Shown in pieces: positions 1 through 8,943 of a stretch of 64,000 nt of DNA. Location of the stretch: assembly GCF_001598375.1 (NCBI RefSeq), contig NZ_BCYV01000006.1:124001-188000 (forward strand). The letters run 5' to 3'. A program made the translations under genes and the position numbers. A model generated the notes under the pieces. It made no database searches, was not told the DNA's origin, and worked only from the letters and a program-made list of their open reading frames with translations. This DNA comes from Novosphingobium capsulatum NBRC 12533. Its GTDB lineage: Bacteria; Pseudomonadota; Alphaproteobacteria; Sphingomonadales; Sphingomonadaceae. Position 1 is the stretch's first letter, and the number at the start of each line of letters is the position of its first letter.

Positions 1-1
1 C

Positions 2-595
2 GCCGCGCCCCGTTTCACGCTGCTGATTCGCGCGGCCAAGCTGATCGTCGATGGCGGCGAGTTTCTGTGCATCCTGCGCGATGCCTCGGCCACCGGCGTC
101 AAGATTCGCCTGTTCACCCCCATTCCCGATCACCAGACCCTGGCGATCGAACTGGGCAACGGCGATCGCCATGCGGCGCGCCTGGTGTGGACCACGGGCG
201 ATCACGCCGGCCTGCAGTTCCTGCAGGAAATCGACGTGCAGCGCCTGATCGACGAGCGCGACGGCGCCTATCCGCGCCGCCAGGTGCGGCTGCGCCTGAT
301 GCTTGATGCCGTGCTGCATTCCGGCGGCGAAAGCGTGCATGTGCAGTTCCACGACATTTCGCAGCAGGGCGCCTGCATCGAATGCGAAAAGTGGTTGATG
401 GTGCACGAACTGGTGCGCCTGGATACCGGGGTAATGCCCTCGATCTATGCCAAGGTGCGCTGGCGCAACCACCCGCGCTATGGCCTGGTGTTCGAGCAGA
501 CCTTCAAGCTGGATGAACTGGCGCGCATTTCCGCGCCGTTGCAATTGGGCCAGGCCCTGTCCGATGCCGCGCGTCGCAAGGGCCAGCCCGATTGA
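2..595 (+). CDS. Tandem PilZ-domain protein (5' end outside window)
   Basis: The frame is open from base 2 with no start in view, so the N-terminus lies upstream; 197 residues are visible. They form two PilZ-like units. The first (about visible residues 4-75) is weak and carries DASATG. The second (about 85-180) has RRQVR followed by DISQQGA, the R-x3-R and D-x-S-x2-G signature that binds cyclic di-GMP in PilZ proteins. The likely role is a cytoplasmic c-di-GMP effector with no enzymatic domain in the visible part. A domain N-terminal to the first PilZ cannot be excluded. The next gene starts 145 bp downstream after an AT-richer gap. Confidence 0.8.
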   Translation, partial: AAPRFTLLIRAAKLIVDGGEFLCILRDASATGVKIRLFTPIPDHQTLAIELGNGDRHAARLVWTTGDHAGLQFLQEIDVQRLIDERDGAYPRRQVRLRLMLDAVLHSGGESVHVQFHDISQQGACIECEKWLMVHELVRLDTGVMPSIYAKVRWRNHPRYGLVFEQTFKLDELARISAPLQLGQALSDAARRKGQPD

Positions 596-739
596 GCCCC
601 GGCGTGGGTCTGTCCCGCGCTGTGCCCAATCGGGGAAACCCCCGCAATATCCGGCAAGAACTGCTTAACGTTAACTGTCCCTTATCCATTTTCCTTCATC
701 CCGAGAGCATCAGCGAATCCGCTTGGACGGGGGCATGGG

Positions 740-2338
740 ATGGTTAACGTGGTGGGCACTTCGGGGGATGAAGGCCGTCAGTACGATGTCGATGTGGCGA
801 TCATCGGTGCAGGCCCGGCGGGCCTGACCGCCGGCTACCTGCTGACCAAGCAGGGGCTTTCGGTGGCGATCATCGAGAAGGACACCCGCTATGTCGGCGG
901 GATCAGCCGCACGGTGGAACACGAAGGCTATCGCTTTGATATCGGCGGCCATCGCTTCTTTTCCAAATCGCAGGCGGTGGTCGATCTGTGGAACGAGATC
1001 CTGCCTGATGACTTCATCCAGCGCCCGCGGATGAGCCGGATCTACTACGAGGGCAAATTCTATTCCTATCCGCTGCGCGCGTTTGAGGCGCTGTTCAACC
1101 TCGGCATCATGCGCTCCACCCTGTGCATGGCCAGCTATGTGAAGGCCAAGGCCTTCCCCAAGAAGACCGTGCGCAGCTTCGAGGACTGGACCACCAACCA
1201 GTTCGGGCAGAAGCTCTATTCGATCTTCTTCAAGACCTATACCGAGAAGGTCTGGGGCATGCCCTGCAACGAGATGAGCGCCGACTGGGCCGCGCAGCGC
1301 ATCAAGGGGCTCTCGCTCGGCGCGGCCGTGCTCGACGGGTTCAAGCGTAGCCTGGGCCTCAACAAGAAGCCCAACGATGGCATGGCGACCAAGACGCTCT
1401 TGGAAACCTTCCGCTATCCGCGCCTGGGGCCGGGCATGATGTGGGAAGCTGCGCGCGACAAGATCCTCGCCAAGGGTGGCCATATCCTGATGGGCCACGC
1501 GATGAAGCAGCTGGCCAGCGATGGCCAGGGCGGCTGGCGCCTGAGCGCCACGCCGGCCGAAGGCGGCGAAACCATGATCCGCGCCCGCCATGCGATTTCC
1601 TCGGCCCCGATGCGCGAGCTGGCAGCCCGGATGCATCCGCTGCCGCAGACCACGATCGAGGCCAACGACCTCAAGTACCGCGATTTCCTGACCGTGGCGC
1701 TCAAGATCCGCTCGGAAGACCTGTTCCCCGACAACTGGATCTATATCCACGACAGCAAGGTCAAGGTTGGCCGCATTCAGAACTTCCGCTCGTGGTCGCC
1801 CGAAATGGTGCCCGACGACAGCGTGGCCTGCGTGGGCCTGGAATACTTCTGCTTTGAAGGCGACGATCTGTGGGCATCGAGCGATGCTGACCTGATCGCC
1901 CTTGCCACGCGCGAGATGCAGATCCTGGGCCTGGTGCAGCCCGACCAGGTGATCGGCGGCGTGGTGGTGCGCCAGGAAAAGGCCTATCCGGTCTATGATG
2001 ATAGCTATGCCGCCAATGTTGCGGCGATGCGCACCGAACTGGAAGCGGCCTATCCCACGCTGCACCTGGTGGGGCGCAACGGCATGCACCGCTATAACAA
2101 TCAGGATCACGCGATGATGACCGCGATGCTGACGGTGGAAAACATCGTGGCCGAGCGCCGCCTCTATGACACTTGGTGCGTCAACGAAGACGCCGAGTAT
2201 CACGAGGCCGGGGCCGAAGGCGCGGACGCGGGCCTGCCCAGCACCCGCCCGGTCACGCCCGACCAGGCTGCCGCGCTGGCATCGGTGCGCCAAGTTCCCG
2301 AACGCATCGCCGCGGCGCCGGATCGCCGCGCCGCCTGA
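740..2338 (+). CDS. FAD-dependent oxidoreductase of the UDP-galactopyranose mutase-like/amine oxidase superfamily
   Basis: A 532-residue flavoprotein. The N-terminal Rossmann motif GAGPAG (residues 23-28) is followed by an acidic strand end (IIEKD) and a VGG (about 51-53) typical of FAD enzymes related to UDP-galactopyranose mutase, phytoene desaturase and amine oxidases. FDIGGHRF and a C-terminal RNGMHRYNNQDHAM stretch are typical of a subfamily often found in polysaccharide loci. No signal peptide or membrane segment is evident, so it is probably cytoplasmic. It is the first gene of a trio with gtrA-like and GT-C-like genes, which suggests a role in nucleotide-sugar or lipid-linked sugar metabolism; the substrate is not readable. 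The ATG at 740 is preceded by a G-rich stretch (725-733). Confidence 0.8.
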   Translation: MVNVVGTSGDEGRQYDVDVAIIGAGPAGLTAGYLLTKQGLSVAIIEKDTRYVGGISRTVEHEGYRFDIGGHRFFSKSQAVVDLWNEILPDDFIQRPRMSRIYYEGKFYSYPLRAFEALFNLGIMRSTLCMASYVKAKAFPKKTVRSFEDWTTNQFGQKLYSIFFKTYTEKVWGMPCNEMSADWAAQRIKGLSLGAAVLDGFKRSLGLNKKPNDGMATKTLLETFRYPRLGPGMMWEAARDKILAKGGHILMGHAMKQLASDGQGGWRLSATPAEGGETMIRARHAISSAPMRELAARMHPLPQTTIEANDLKYRDFLTVALKIRSEDLFPDNWIYIHDSKVKVGRIQNFRSWSPEMVPDDSVACVGLEYFCFEGDDLWASSDADLIALATREMQILGLVQPDQVIGGVVVRQEKAYPVYDDSYAANVAAMRTELEAAYPTLHLVGRNGMHRYNNQDHAMMTAMLTVENIVAERRLYDTWCVNEDAEYHEAGAEGADAGLPSTRPVTPDQAAALASVRQVPERIAAAPDRRAA

Positions 2339-2391
2339 TGGTCTGACGGTTTTCCGTGCGGTAATTCTTGGCCGAAAGGCGATGGACGGCA

Positions 2392-2805
2392 ATGACGGCG
2401 ATGATCATGCCCCTGTTTCAGCGATTGGGCCAGCACACGCTGGTGCGCTATATCCTCGCCAGCGTAGGGGCGCTGGCGGTGGATATCGGCAGTTTCCTGG
2501 CGCTGCTGGCGCTGGGCGTGCCGGCCATGGCGGCCTCGGCGCTGGGCTATGCCCTGGGCATTGCCGCGCACTGGTTGCTGTCGAGCCGCGCGGTCTTTGC
2601 CGAGAACGTCGCCGCATCGGGCCCGGCGCGGCTGCGGCAGCAGGCGCTGTTCGTGGGATCGGCGCTGGTCGGCCTGGCGATCACCACGCTGGTGGTGGGC
2701 GGCATGGTGCAGCTGGGGCTTGATCCGCGCACGGCCAAGATCGTGGCCATCGCGCTGAGCTTTGCCGCCACCTGGGTGCTGCGCAAGCAGGTGGTGTTTC
2801 GCTGA
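2392..2805 (+). CDS. GtrA family small membrane protein
   Basis: About 137 residues with four hydrophobic segments and the GtrA/DPMS-type ending (SFAATWVLRKQVVF). GtrA proteins are thought to flip or position undecaprenyl-linked sugars for membrane glycosyltransferases. A TTG at 2368 is also in frame, but the ATG at 2392 gives the usual family length; ATGs at 2401 and 2407 are also possible. The stop codon overlaps the start of the next gene as TGATG at 2803-2807, so the two are translationally coupled. Confidence 0.85.
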   Translation: MTAMIMPLFQRLGQHTLVRYILASVGALAVDIGSFLALLALGVPAMAASALGYALGIAAHWLLSSRAVFAENVAASGPARLRQQALFVGSALVGLAITTLVVGGMVQLGLDPRTAKIVAIALSFAATWVLRKQVVFR

Positions 2806-4676
2806 TGACCGTGCTGGCTTCGGTGCGCGCCGATCGCGTTTCCCCTGCTCCCGATCAGACCTCGTCCCCGCCCCCACCCGGCGCCACGGCCAGCGCGCCG
2901 CTGCGCTGGTGGATGGTGCTGGGCATCTGGGCGCTGATCGTGGGGCTGCAACTCCTGATCTTTGCGCGCGATATTCCCGGCATGCGCATGGGCGATCCCG
3001 ATGATGTGCTGCGTCTGGTGCAGGTGCGCGATCTGCTGAGCGGGCAGGCGTGGTTCGATCTGCACCAGTACCGCATCATGGCGCCAGAAGGCGTGCTGAT
3101 GCACTGGTCGCGGCTGGTCGATCTGCCGCTGGCGGCAGTGATCCTGGCCTTGCGCCCGCTGCTGGGCACGGCCAACGCAGAAATTGCCGCGGCGGTGATC
3201 GTTCCGGCGCTGACCGTGCTGTGCACGGTGGCCTTGGCGATGCACGCGGCCAACCGCCTGTTCGGCTGCGACACTGCCGTGGCGGCCGGCATCATCGTCG
3301 GGCTTTCGGGCATCGTGCTGCACCAGATGCAGCCGCTGCGCATCGATCACCATGGCTGGCAGATCGTTTCTGCGCTGGGTGCCGTGGTCGGGCTGCATGC
3401 GCGCGATCCGCGTCGTGGCGGCTGGGTGCTCGGCCTGGCGCTGGCCGCCGGGCTCACTGTTTCGCTGGAAGGCCTACCGCTCACCGCGCTGTTCATCGGC
3501 GTGGTTGCCGTGCGTGCACTGCTCGATGGGCAGTGGCAGCGGCTGGGCCATGCGGCGGTGGCGCTGGCGCTGGGCACCGCCGGCCTGTTCCTGGCCTGCC
3601 GTGGCCTTCGCGACATGGTCGAACATTGCGATGCCGTCTCCCCGATGCACATCGCCGCGCTCGGCTGGGTGGCGCTGTGCGGCGCCGGCCTGGCGTGGTG
3701 GCGCCCTTCCCAGCGCCCGGCTTCACGTCTTGTGGCACTGGGCGTGCTGGCTATCGCCGCCGGCGGCGCGGCCGCCATCGTCGCGCTGGCCGCCCCACAA
3801 TGCGCCACGGGCGCCTTCGGTGGGCTTGATCCCTATGTGAAAAGCCATTGGCTGGACAACGTGCGCGAAGGGCGCCCGATCTGGGAAACCACGCTGCACA
3901 ATGCGATCGCGCTGATCGGTGCGGTGCCGCTGGGGCTGTGGGCCTGCTGGCGCCTGATCCAGAGCGCGCCATCCATGCCGGAGCGGCTGCGCTGGGTGCA
4001 GCATGGCCTGGTCCTGCTCGGCGCCGTGGCGGTGGGGGCGATGGTCAGTCGGGCGATGGCCACGGCGGTGGGCATCGCCATCCTGCCTGCGGCCTGGCAG
4101 GTGCGGCAATGGCGCCTGGTGGCCGTAGCGCAGACCAGCTCCGCGCGCCGCATGGGCGTCAACGTGCTGATGCTGCTGGCGGCATTGCCAATCCTGCCGA
4201 TCGCGCTGGGCGAGACGGCCTGGGCCAAGCTGGGCCATCCGCCTGCGGATCGCGACTTTGCCATGGGCAGCCTGCGCGGATGCGATTTCGATCGTGGCGT
4301 GGGCGCGCTGGCGGCAATGCCTGCCACAGATATCTTTGCCCCCGTCGATATCGGCCCGGATATCCTGCTGCGCACGCACCAGCGCGTGGTCGCCACCGGG
4401 CATCACCGCGCCGCTGCCGCGATCAGCGATGTGATGCACGGCTTCCTGGCCGATCCCGAACAGGCGCGCGCCTATGTGGCCAAGCGCCATGCCACGCTGG
4501 TGGTGGTGTGCACCGTGGCGCCCGAGATGCACCTCTATCGCCGCCAGGCGCCCCATGGCCTGGCCGCCGCGCTGCTGGCCGGCACGCCGCCCTCATGGCT
4601 GCGCCCGATCGCCTTGCCGACAACGGCCAAGACGCCCAGCAACATCGCCGCGTGGCAGGTCGTGGCGCCGCGCTGA
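2805..4676 (+). CDS. Polytopic membrane protein, probable GT-C-fold glycosyltransferase (STT3/PglB-like)
   Basis: A 623-residue protein with a short proline-rich cytoplasmic N-terminus and about a dozen hydrophobic segments, followed by a soluble C-terminal part (from about residue 480). After the first membrane segment comes GDPDD (63-67) and later RIDHHGWQ (179-186). An acidic motif in the first external loop and an Asp/His motif further on resemble the catalytic loops of STT3/PglB-type GT-C enzymes. That similarity is my inference; no WWDYG-type motif is visible. Coupled by TGATG to the gtrA-like gene, it most likely transfers a lipid-linked sugar on the periplasmic side. Confidence 0.6.
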   Translation: MTVLASVRADRVSPAPDQTSSPPPPGATASAPLRWWMVLGIWALIVGLQLLIFARDIPGMRMGDPDDVLRLVQVRDLLSGQAWFDLHQYRIMAPEGVLMHWSRLVDLPLAAVILALRPLLGTANAEIAAAVIVPALTVLCTVALAMHAANRLFGCDTAVAAGIIVGLSGIVLHQMQPLRIDHHGWQIVSALGAVVGLHARDPRRGGWVLGLALAAGLTVSLEGLPLTALFIGVVAVRALLDGQWQRLGHAAVALALGTAGLFLACRGLRDMVEHCDAVSPMHIAALGWVALCGAGLAWWRPSQRPASRLVALGVLAIAAGGAAAIVALAAPQCATGAFGGLDPYVKSHWLDNVREGRPIWETTLHNAIALIGAVPLGLWACWRLIQSAPSMPERLRWVQHGLVLLGAVAVGAMVSRAMATAVGIAILPAAWQVRQWRLVAVAQTSSARRMGVNVLMLLAALPILPIALGETAWAKLGHPPADRDFAMGSLRGCDFDRGVGALAAMPATDIFAPVDIGPDILLRTHQRVVATGHHRAAAAISDVMHGFLADPEQARAYVAKRHATLVVVCTVAPEMHLYRRQAPHGLAAALLAGTPPSWLRPIALPTTAKTPSNIAAWQVVAPR

Positions 4677-4696
4677 ACGATCAGCGCGTGGCGCCA
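4665..4696. terminator. Hairpin at the convergent ends of the GT-C-like gene and purD
   Basis: GCGCTGA (4671-4677) pairs with TCAGCGC (4682-4688) around an ACGA loop. The outer GGCGCC copies (4665-4670 and 4691-4696) extend the stem with a two-base bulge. It covers the stop codon of the plus-strand gene and lies beyond the purD stop. There is no T-run on either side, so it may be Rho-assisted or act as a 3' stabiliser rather than a classical terminator. Confidence 0.45.
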
Positions 4697-4707
4697 GCCG
4701 CGCGCGA

Positions 4708-5988
4708 TCAGACCCCTTCGCGGGCAATCTCGCGCCAGCCGATATCCCGGCGGCAGAAGCCATCGGCGAAATCCAGTGCATCGACAGCGGCATAGGCAGC
4801 GTCGCGCGCGGCACGCACGGTCTTGCCGCGCGCCGTCACGTTGAGTACGCGGCCACCGCTGGACACGAGCTGGCCATCGGCGCCCAGCGCGGTGCCGGCG
4901 TGAAACACCTTGGCACCGGTGCCTTCGGCGGCGGCAATGCCATGGATGGCGCCGCCCTTTTTCGGGGTGCCGGGATAGCCCTGCGCGGCCATCACCACGG
5001 TCAGCGCGGGATCGCTGCTGAAGCGCGGCGGCTCGACCGACGACAGGCGGTTTTCCGCGCAGGCGAGCAGCAGCTCGACCAGATCAGTTTCCAGCCGCAG
5101 CATCAGCACCTGGCATTCCGGGTCACCAAAGCGGGCGTTGTATTCGATCAGCTGCGGACCCTTGGCCGTGAGCATCAGTCCGGCATAGAGCACGCCGGAA
5201 TAGGGCGTGCCGGCATCCTGCATGGCCTTGACCGTGGGTACGATGATCTGCGCCATGGCCTGGGCTTCCAGCGCCGGGGTCAGCACGCGGGCCGGGCTAT
5301 AAGCACCCATGCCGCCGGTGTTGGGGCCTGTATCGCCATCGCCGACGCGCTTGTGATCCTGGGCAGAGGCCAGCGGCAGCACGGTGGCGCCATCGGTCAG
5401 GGCAAAGAAGCTGGCTTCCTCGCCTTCGAGGAATTCCTCGATCACCACTTCGGCGCCGGCTTCGCCGAACTGGCCGTCGAACATGTCGTCAACCGCGGCG
5501 CGGGCTTCGTCCATGGTCATCGCCACGACCACGCCCTTGCCGGCGGCCAGGCCATCGGCCTTGATCACCACCGGCGCGCCGAACTGGTCGAGCGCCTGGT
5601 GCGCGGCCTGCGCGCTGGTGGCGCGGACATAGCCGGCGGTGGGAATGCCGGCCTTGGCGCACAGGTCCTTGGTAAAGCCCTTGGACCCTTCAAGCTGGGC
5701 GGCGGCCTTGCTCGGCCCGAACACGGCAATGCCTTCGCCGCGCAGCGAATCGGCCAGGCCATCGACCAGCGGCGCTTCCGGCCCGATCACCACCAGGCCG
5801 ATGCGCTGCTCGCTGCAAAACGCGATGACGGCGGCATGATCGCTGGCATCGAGCGCCACAAGCTGCGCGTCCTGGGCGATGCCGGGATTGCCGGGCGCCG
5901 CATAGAGCTTGCTGCACAGCGGGGATTGGGCCAGTTTCCAGGCCAGGGCATGTTCGCGCCCGCCCGAACCCAACAACAGGATATGCAT
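4708..5988 (-). CDS. purD: Phosphoribosylamine--glycine ligase
   Basis: A 426-residue ATP-grasp enzyme that makes glycinamide ribonucleotide, the second step of de novo purine synthesis. The N-terminus [19 protein letters not shown] is the family signature, and [12 protein letters not shown] and the [12 protein letters not shown] stretch of the ATP-grasp domain are clear. The start at 5988 has GGAAGGGAAGG just upstream; a longer frame to 6114 has no support. The start codon shares the CATG at 5986-5989 with xseA on the other strand, so there is no intergenic promoter space. Confidence 0.97.
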   Translation of the reverse strand: MHILLLGSGGREHALAWKLAQSPLCSKLYAAPGNPGIAQDAQLVALDASDHAAVIAFCSEQRIGLVVIGPEAPLVDGLADSLRGEGIAVFGPSKAAAQLEGSKGFTKDLCAKAGIPTAGYVRATSAQAAHQALDQFGAPVVIKADGLAAGKGVVVAMTMDEARAAVDDMFDGQFGEAGAEVVIEEFLEGEEASFFALTDGATVLPLASAQDHKRVGDGDTGPNTGGMGAYSPARVLTPALEAQAMAQIIVPTVKAMQDAGTPYSGVLYAGLMLTAKGPQLIEYNARFGDPECQVLMLRLETDLVELLLACAENRLSSVEPPRFSSDPALTVVMAAQGYPGTPKKGGAIHGIAAAEGTGAKVFHAGTALGADGQLVSSGGRVLNVTARGKTVRAARDAAYAAVDALDFADGFCRRDIGWREIAREGV

Positions 5989-7474
5989 GGCCTTCCCTTC
6001 CGCGCCCAATGACGACGATGACTTTCGCAAGGACGGGCTCCTAGCGAGCGAACGCGCCGGCGACAACGCCCCGGCCCTGTCGATCTCCGAGATTTCTGCC
6101 CAGCTCAAGCGCACGGTGGAGGATCGGTTCGGCTTCGTGCGCGTGCGCGGCGAGCTTTCCGGGGTGAAGCGCGCGGCTTCGGGCCACCTCTATATGTCGC
6201 TGAAGGATGAAGGCGCGCGGCTCGATGGGGTGATGTGGCGCGGCAATGCGCAGCGCCTGGGTTTCATGCCCGAAGACGGCGTGGAAGTGATCGCCACTGG
6301 CAAGTTGACGACCTATCCTGGCCGCTCGAACTACCAGATCGTGGTCGATCGCATGGAGATTGCCGGCGAAGGCGCGCTGCTGGCGCTGCTGGCCAAGACC
6401 AAGGCGCGGCTGGAAGCAGAAGGGCTGTTCGACCGGGCGCGCAAGCGGGCCCTGCCGTTCCTGCCGCGCGTGATCGGCGTGGTCACTTCCCCCACCGGGG
6501 CGGTGATCCGCGATATCCTGCACCGCCTGTCGGATCGCTTTCCCAGCCATGTCGTGGTCTGGCCGGTGCTGGTCCAAGGCCAGGGCGCGGCCGCACAAGT
6601 GGCAGCGGCGGTGCGCGGCTTTTCCGATCTGGCCCCAGGCGGGCCGGTGCCGCGCCCCGACGTGGTTATCGTGGCGCGTGGTGGTGGGTCGATCGAAGAC
6701 CTGTGGAGCTTCAACGAGGAAGAGGTGGTGCGCGCGATTGCGGCCAGCACGATTCCCGTGATCAGCGCCGTGGGCCACGAAACCGACACCACGCTTGCCG
6801 ATTTCGCGGCCGACCTGCGCGCGCCCACGCCCACGGCGGCGGCTGAAATCGCCGTGCCGGTGCGCGCCGAACTGGCGGCACAGGTCCACGACCTGCAGGC
6901 TCGCCGCGGCCGTGCCCTGGCGCGCCTGCTGGCCCATGCGCGCGAGCGGCTGGAGGTGCGCAGCCAGCGCCTGCCCACCGCCCAGGCCCTGCTCAGCCCG
7001 CAGAGCCAGCGGCTGGATGACCTGTCGGACCGGCTGCGCCGCGCGCTGGTGCATCGCACCGAGATTGCTGCCGGGGTGCTCGCCCGCCACGGTGGTGCGC
7101 TGCGCCCTGCTCTGCTCACCCAGCGCCTGGGGCGCGAACGCGAACGATTGGCAGCGCACCGCCTGCGGCCCGAGGCGCTATTGCAGCGGATCGAACACGC
7201 GCGCGGCCGGGTGGAGGCGCTCGACCGCCTGCGTCGCTCGCTCGATCCCGAAGCGCCGTTGCAGCGCGGCTATGTCCTGGTGACCGACCGCGATGGCCAT
7301 GTCGTGAAGGACCGCGCCACGGCAGCGGCGCGTGCGGCGCTGACGCTCAAGTTTGCCGATGGCACGCTGGACGTGACGGCGGGCGAGGTGCCCCCGGCCC
7401 AGCCCCCGGCCGCCGCCCGCCCCGCCAGCCGCCCGCGCGGCACGGCGGAAAGCGCCCAGCCCAAGCTGCTGTGA
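5987..7474 (+). CDS. xseA: Exodeoxyribonuclease VII large subunit
   Basis: 495 residues. After a short acidic leader ([13 protein letters not shown]) comes the OB-fold DNA-binding domain ([11 protein letters not shown], about 45-120). The catalytic core follows with [31 protein letters not shown] and [29 protein letters not shown] long helical region and a [13 protein letters not shown] C-terminal segment complete it. With XseB it degrades single-stranded DNA. The ATG at 5987 has AGGA five bases upstream and no other in-frame ATG follows. It is divergent from purD with start codons overlapping by two bases. The Pro/Ala-rich tail is unremarkable. Confidence 0.96.
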   Translation: MAFPSAPNDDDDFRKDGLLASERAGDNAPALSISEISAQLKRTVEDRFGFVRVRGELSGVKRAASGHLYMSLKDEGARLDGVMWRGNAQRLGFMPEDGVEVIATGKLTTYPGRSNYQIVVDRMEIAGEGALLALLAKTKARLEAEGLFDRARKRALPFLPRVIGVVTSPTGAVIRDILHRLSDRFPSHVVVWPVLVQGQGAAAQVAAAVRGFSDLAPGGPVPRPDVVIVARGGGSIEDLWSFNEEEVVRAIAASTIPVISAVGHETDTTLADFAADLRAPTPTAAAEIAVPVRAELAAQVHDLQARRGRALARLLAHARERLEVRSQRLPTAQALLSPQSQRLDDLSDRLRRALVHRTEIAAGVLARHGGALRPALLTQRLGRERERLAAHRLRPEALLQRIEHARGRVEALDRLRRSLDPEAPLQRGYVLVTDRDGHVVKDRATAAARAALTLKFADGTLDVTAGEVPPAQPPAAARPASRPRGTAESAQPKLL

Positions 7475-7511
7475 TTTGCCAAGGCCGGCGGCAGGGCGTA
7501 AAACCGCTGTC

Positions 7512-7718
7512 ATGTTGATGACTCCCAACGGCCGCCTGGCCCGCCTGCACTATCTGCCCGGAACGTTTCGCCAGCTTTCGGCGGGCGATCACGTGATCTG
7601 CGCCGTCAGCGGCGTGCCGATCCCGCTCGACGCACTGCGCTATTGGAGTGCGGAATTGCAGGAAGCCTATGCCACCCCGGAAATCGCCACGCGGCGTTTG
7701 CTGGGCCAGGCCGGTTGA
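7512..7718 (+). CDS. DUF2093 family small protein
   Basis: About 68 residues matching the short alphaproteobacterial DUF2093 family: RLARLHYLPGTFRQLSAGDHVICAV and IPLDALRYWS with QEAYAT. Function unknown. ATGs at 7512 and 7518 are both possible starts. The stop (7716-7718) is followed after one base by the ATG of the next gene, suggesting co-translation with the M23 peptidase. Confidence 0.8.
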   Translation: MLMTPNGRLARLHYLPGTFRQLSAGDHVICAVSGVPIPLDALRYWSAELQEAYATPEIATRRLLGQAG

Positions 7719-7719
7719 G

Positions 7720-8586
7720 ATGACCGGGTTCACCCGCCGCGCCGTGATGGCGGGCGGGATGGCGGCCTTGGCGCTGCCGGGGCTGGCCAGCCCGCTGCGT
7801 GGCTTGGCCCAGGCCAGCGTCTCGCTTCCGCCCGATTGGACGGCGCGCCTGTCTCAGGGCGGCTGGCTGCGCGGCGTGGCCCCGGCCGGCGCGGCGGCGC
7901 TGGCGCTTGACGGCGTGCCGCTGCCGCTGGCCAGCGATCGCGGGTTCCTGATCGGGTTTGATCGCGATGCGCCCGCCACGAGCATGCTGACAATCACCGA
8001 CAGTGCCGGCGCGGTTAGCCAGGTGCCGCTCTCCGTGGCGCCGCGCGATTGGCAGATCGAACGGGTCGATGCGCCGCTGCGCCCGCCCGGCGTGCCTGAT
8101 GCCGAATTCCTCGCCCGCCGCGCCACGGAACGCGCGCAGATCGATGCAGCGCGGGCGCAGCGCACTACGGCCCAGGGCTGGCGCCAAGCCATGGTGCAGC
8201 CGGCGCCTGGGCGCTTTTCCGGCCGATTCGGCGCGCAGCGGATCTATCGCGGGCAACCCGGCGCCTATCACGGCGGGCTGGACATGGCCTCGCCCACCGG
8301 CACTCCGTTCGTGGCGCCGGCCGATGGTGTCGTCGTGCTGGCGGCAGAGGCGCCATTCACGCTGGAAGGGCGCCTGCTGATGCTGGATCACGGCATGGGC
8401 CTGGGCAGCGCGTTCCTGCATTGCAGCAGCCACCTTGTGCGCGTGGGCGAGGCCGTTTCGCGCGGCCAGCCGCTCGGCACCGTCGGCATGACCGGGCGGG
8501 CCACCGGCCCGCATCTGCACTGGGCCCTGGCGTGGCAAATGGGCACGGTGATGCGCCGGCTGGACCCGCTGCTGTTCCTTGGCTGA
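7720..8586 (+). CDS. Tat-exported M23 family (LytM) metallopeptidase
   Basis: 288 residues. The start at 7720 gives TRRAVMAGGMAALALPGL, a twin-arginine-like signal ending near QAS (about residue 31). The C-terminal LytM/M23 domain (about 180-288) has HGGLD, YLHC-like FLHCSSH and GPHLHW, matching the zinc ligands of active M23 endopeptidases. The middle region resembles the domain found in sphingomonad periplasmic M23 proteins. It probably cleaves peptidoglycan cross-bridges during growth or division. The gene follows DUF2093 directly. Confidence 0.88.
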   Translation: MTGFTRRAVMAGGMAALALPGLASPLRGLAQASVSLPPDWTARLSQGGWLRGVAPAGAAALALDGVPLPLASDRGFLIGFDRDAPATSMLTITDSAGAVSQVPLSVAPRDWQIERVDAPLRPPGVPDAEFLARRATERAQIDAARAQRTTAQGWRQAMVQPAPGRFSGRFGAQRIYRGQPGAYHGGLDMASPTGTPFVAPADGVVVLAAEAPFTLEGRLLMLDHGMGLGSAFLHCSSHLVRVGEAVSRGQPLGTVGMTGRATGPHLHWALAWQMGTVMRRLDPLLFLG

Positions 8587-8943
8587 CAGTATCGCGGCGC
8601 CGGCTGCGGTGGTGCTCTCCAACAGGTAATATGGTTTCATTGGAAAATGACTGTTGCCGAGATGCACGTAATATTTCGATATTAAACCATTAAATTTCAT
8701 GTATTTGCGAATACTGTTGTCGCATTGTCACACAAGTGAAGCCATTTATTTTGGCTCCGCACAATCGGCTTTCAAGCCAGCCGAAATCTCACAACAAACC
8801 GCGCCATCGGTCCCGTCCTTCGTGGAACTGGGCAGCGGTTTGGAACTTTCAGACCGCTGCACTGGAATGTCGGGATTGTCGCTCTCGGCCGGTGTCTCGC
8901 GATCTCTTTTGCGGGGCGCCGGCCCCCACAAGGGACATAGATC
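8587..8943 (+). other. 357-bp gap: AT-rich stretch followed by the receptor leader
   Basis: No convincing gene. Bases 8625-8760 are clearly AT-richer than the surroundings and are the likely promoter region for the TonB-dependent receptor. From about 8765 the sequence becomes a structured leader, described separately. A short open frame at 8699-8947 runs across the receptor start and shows no family features. Confidence 0.6.
8765..8936 (+). promoter_or_regulatory. Structured leader of TonB-dependent receptor 1, related to that of receptor 2
   Basis: Three potential hairpins are visible. TCGGCT (8765-8770) pairs with AGCCGA (8779-8784). GCAGCGGT (8832-8839) pairs with ACCGCTGC (8853-8860), extendable by two pairs. 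GGCCGGTG (8887-8894) pairs with CGCCGGCC (8917-8924). Between them are two blocks shared with the leader at 12123-12245: 8805-8828 (22 of 24 bases identical) and GGGATTGTCGCTC at 8872-8884 (identical). An AAGGGAC ribosome-binding site (8930-8936) precedes the GTG start in both. Whether this is a cis-acting RNA, a promoter/operator, or residue of gene duplication cannot be decided here. Confidence 0.6.

Noticed and set aside
710..2392. 560-codon minus-strand frame opposite the FAD oxidoreductase
   Set aside because: Composition typical of an antisense shadow; the sense frame carries the FAD motif.
7587..7598. GATCACGTGATC palindrome as a possible parS site
   Set aside because: It shares only the CACGTG core with parS and lies inside the DUF2093 coding sequence.
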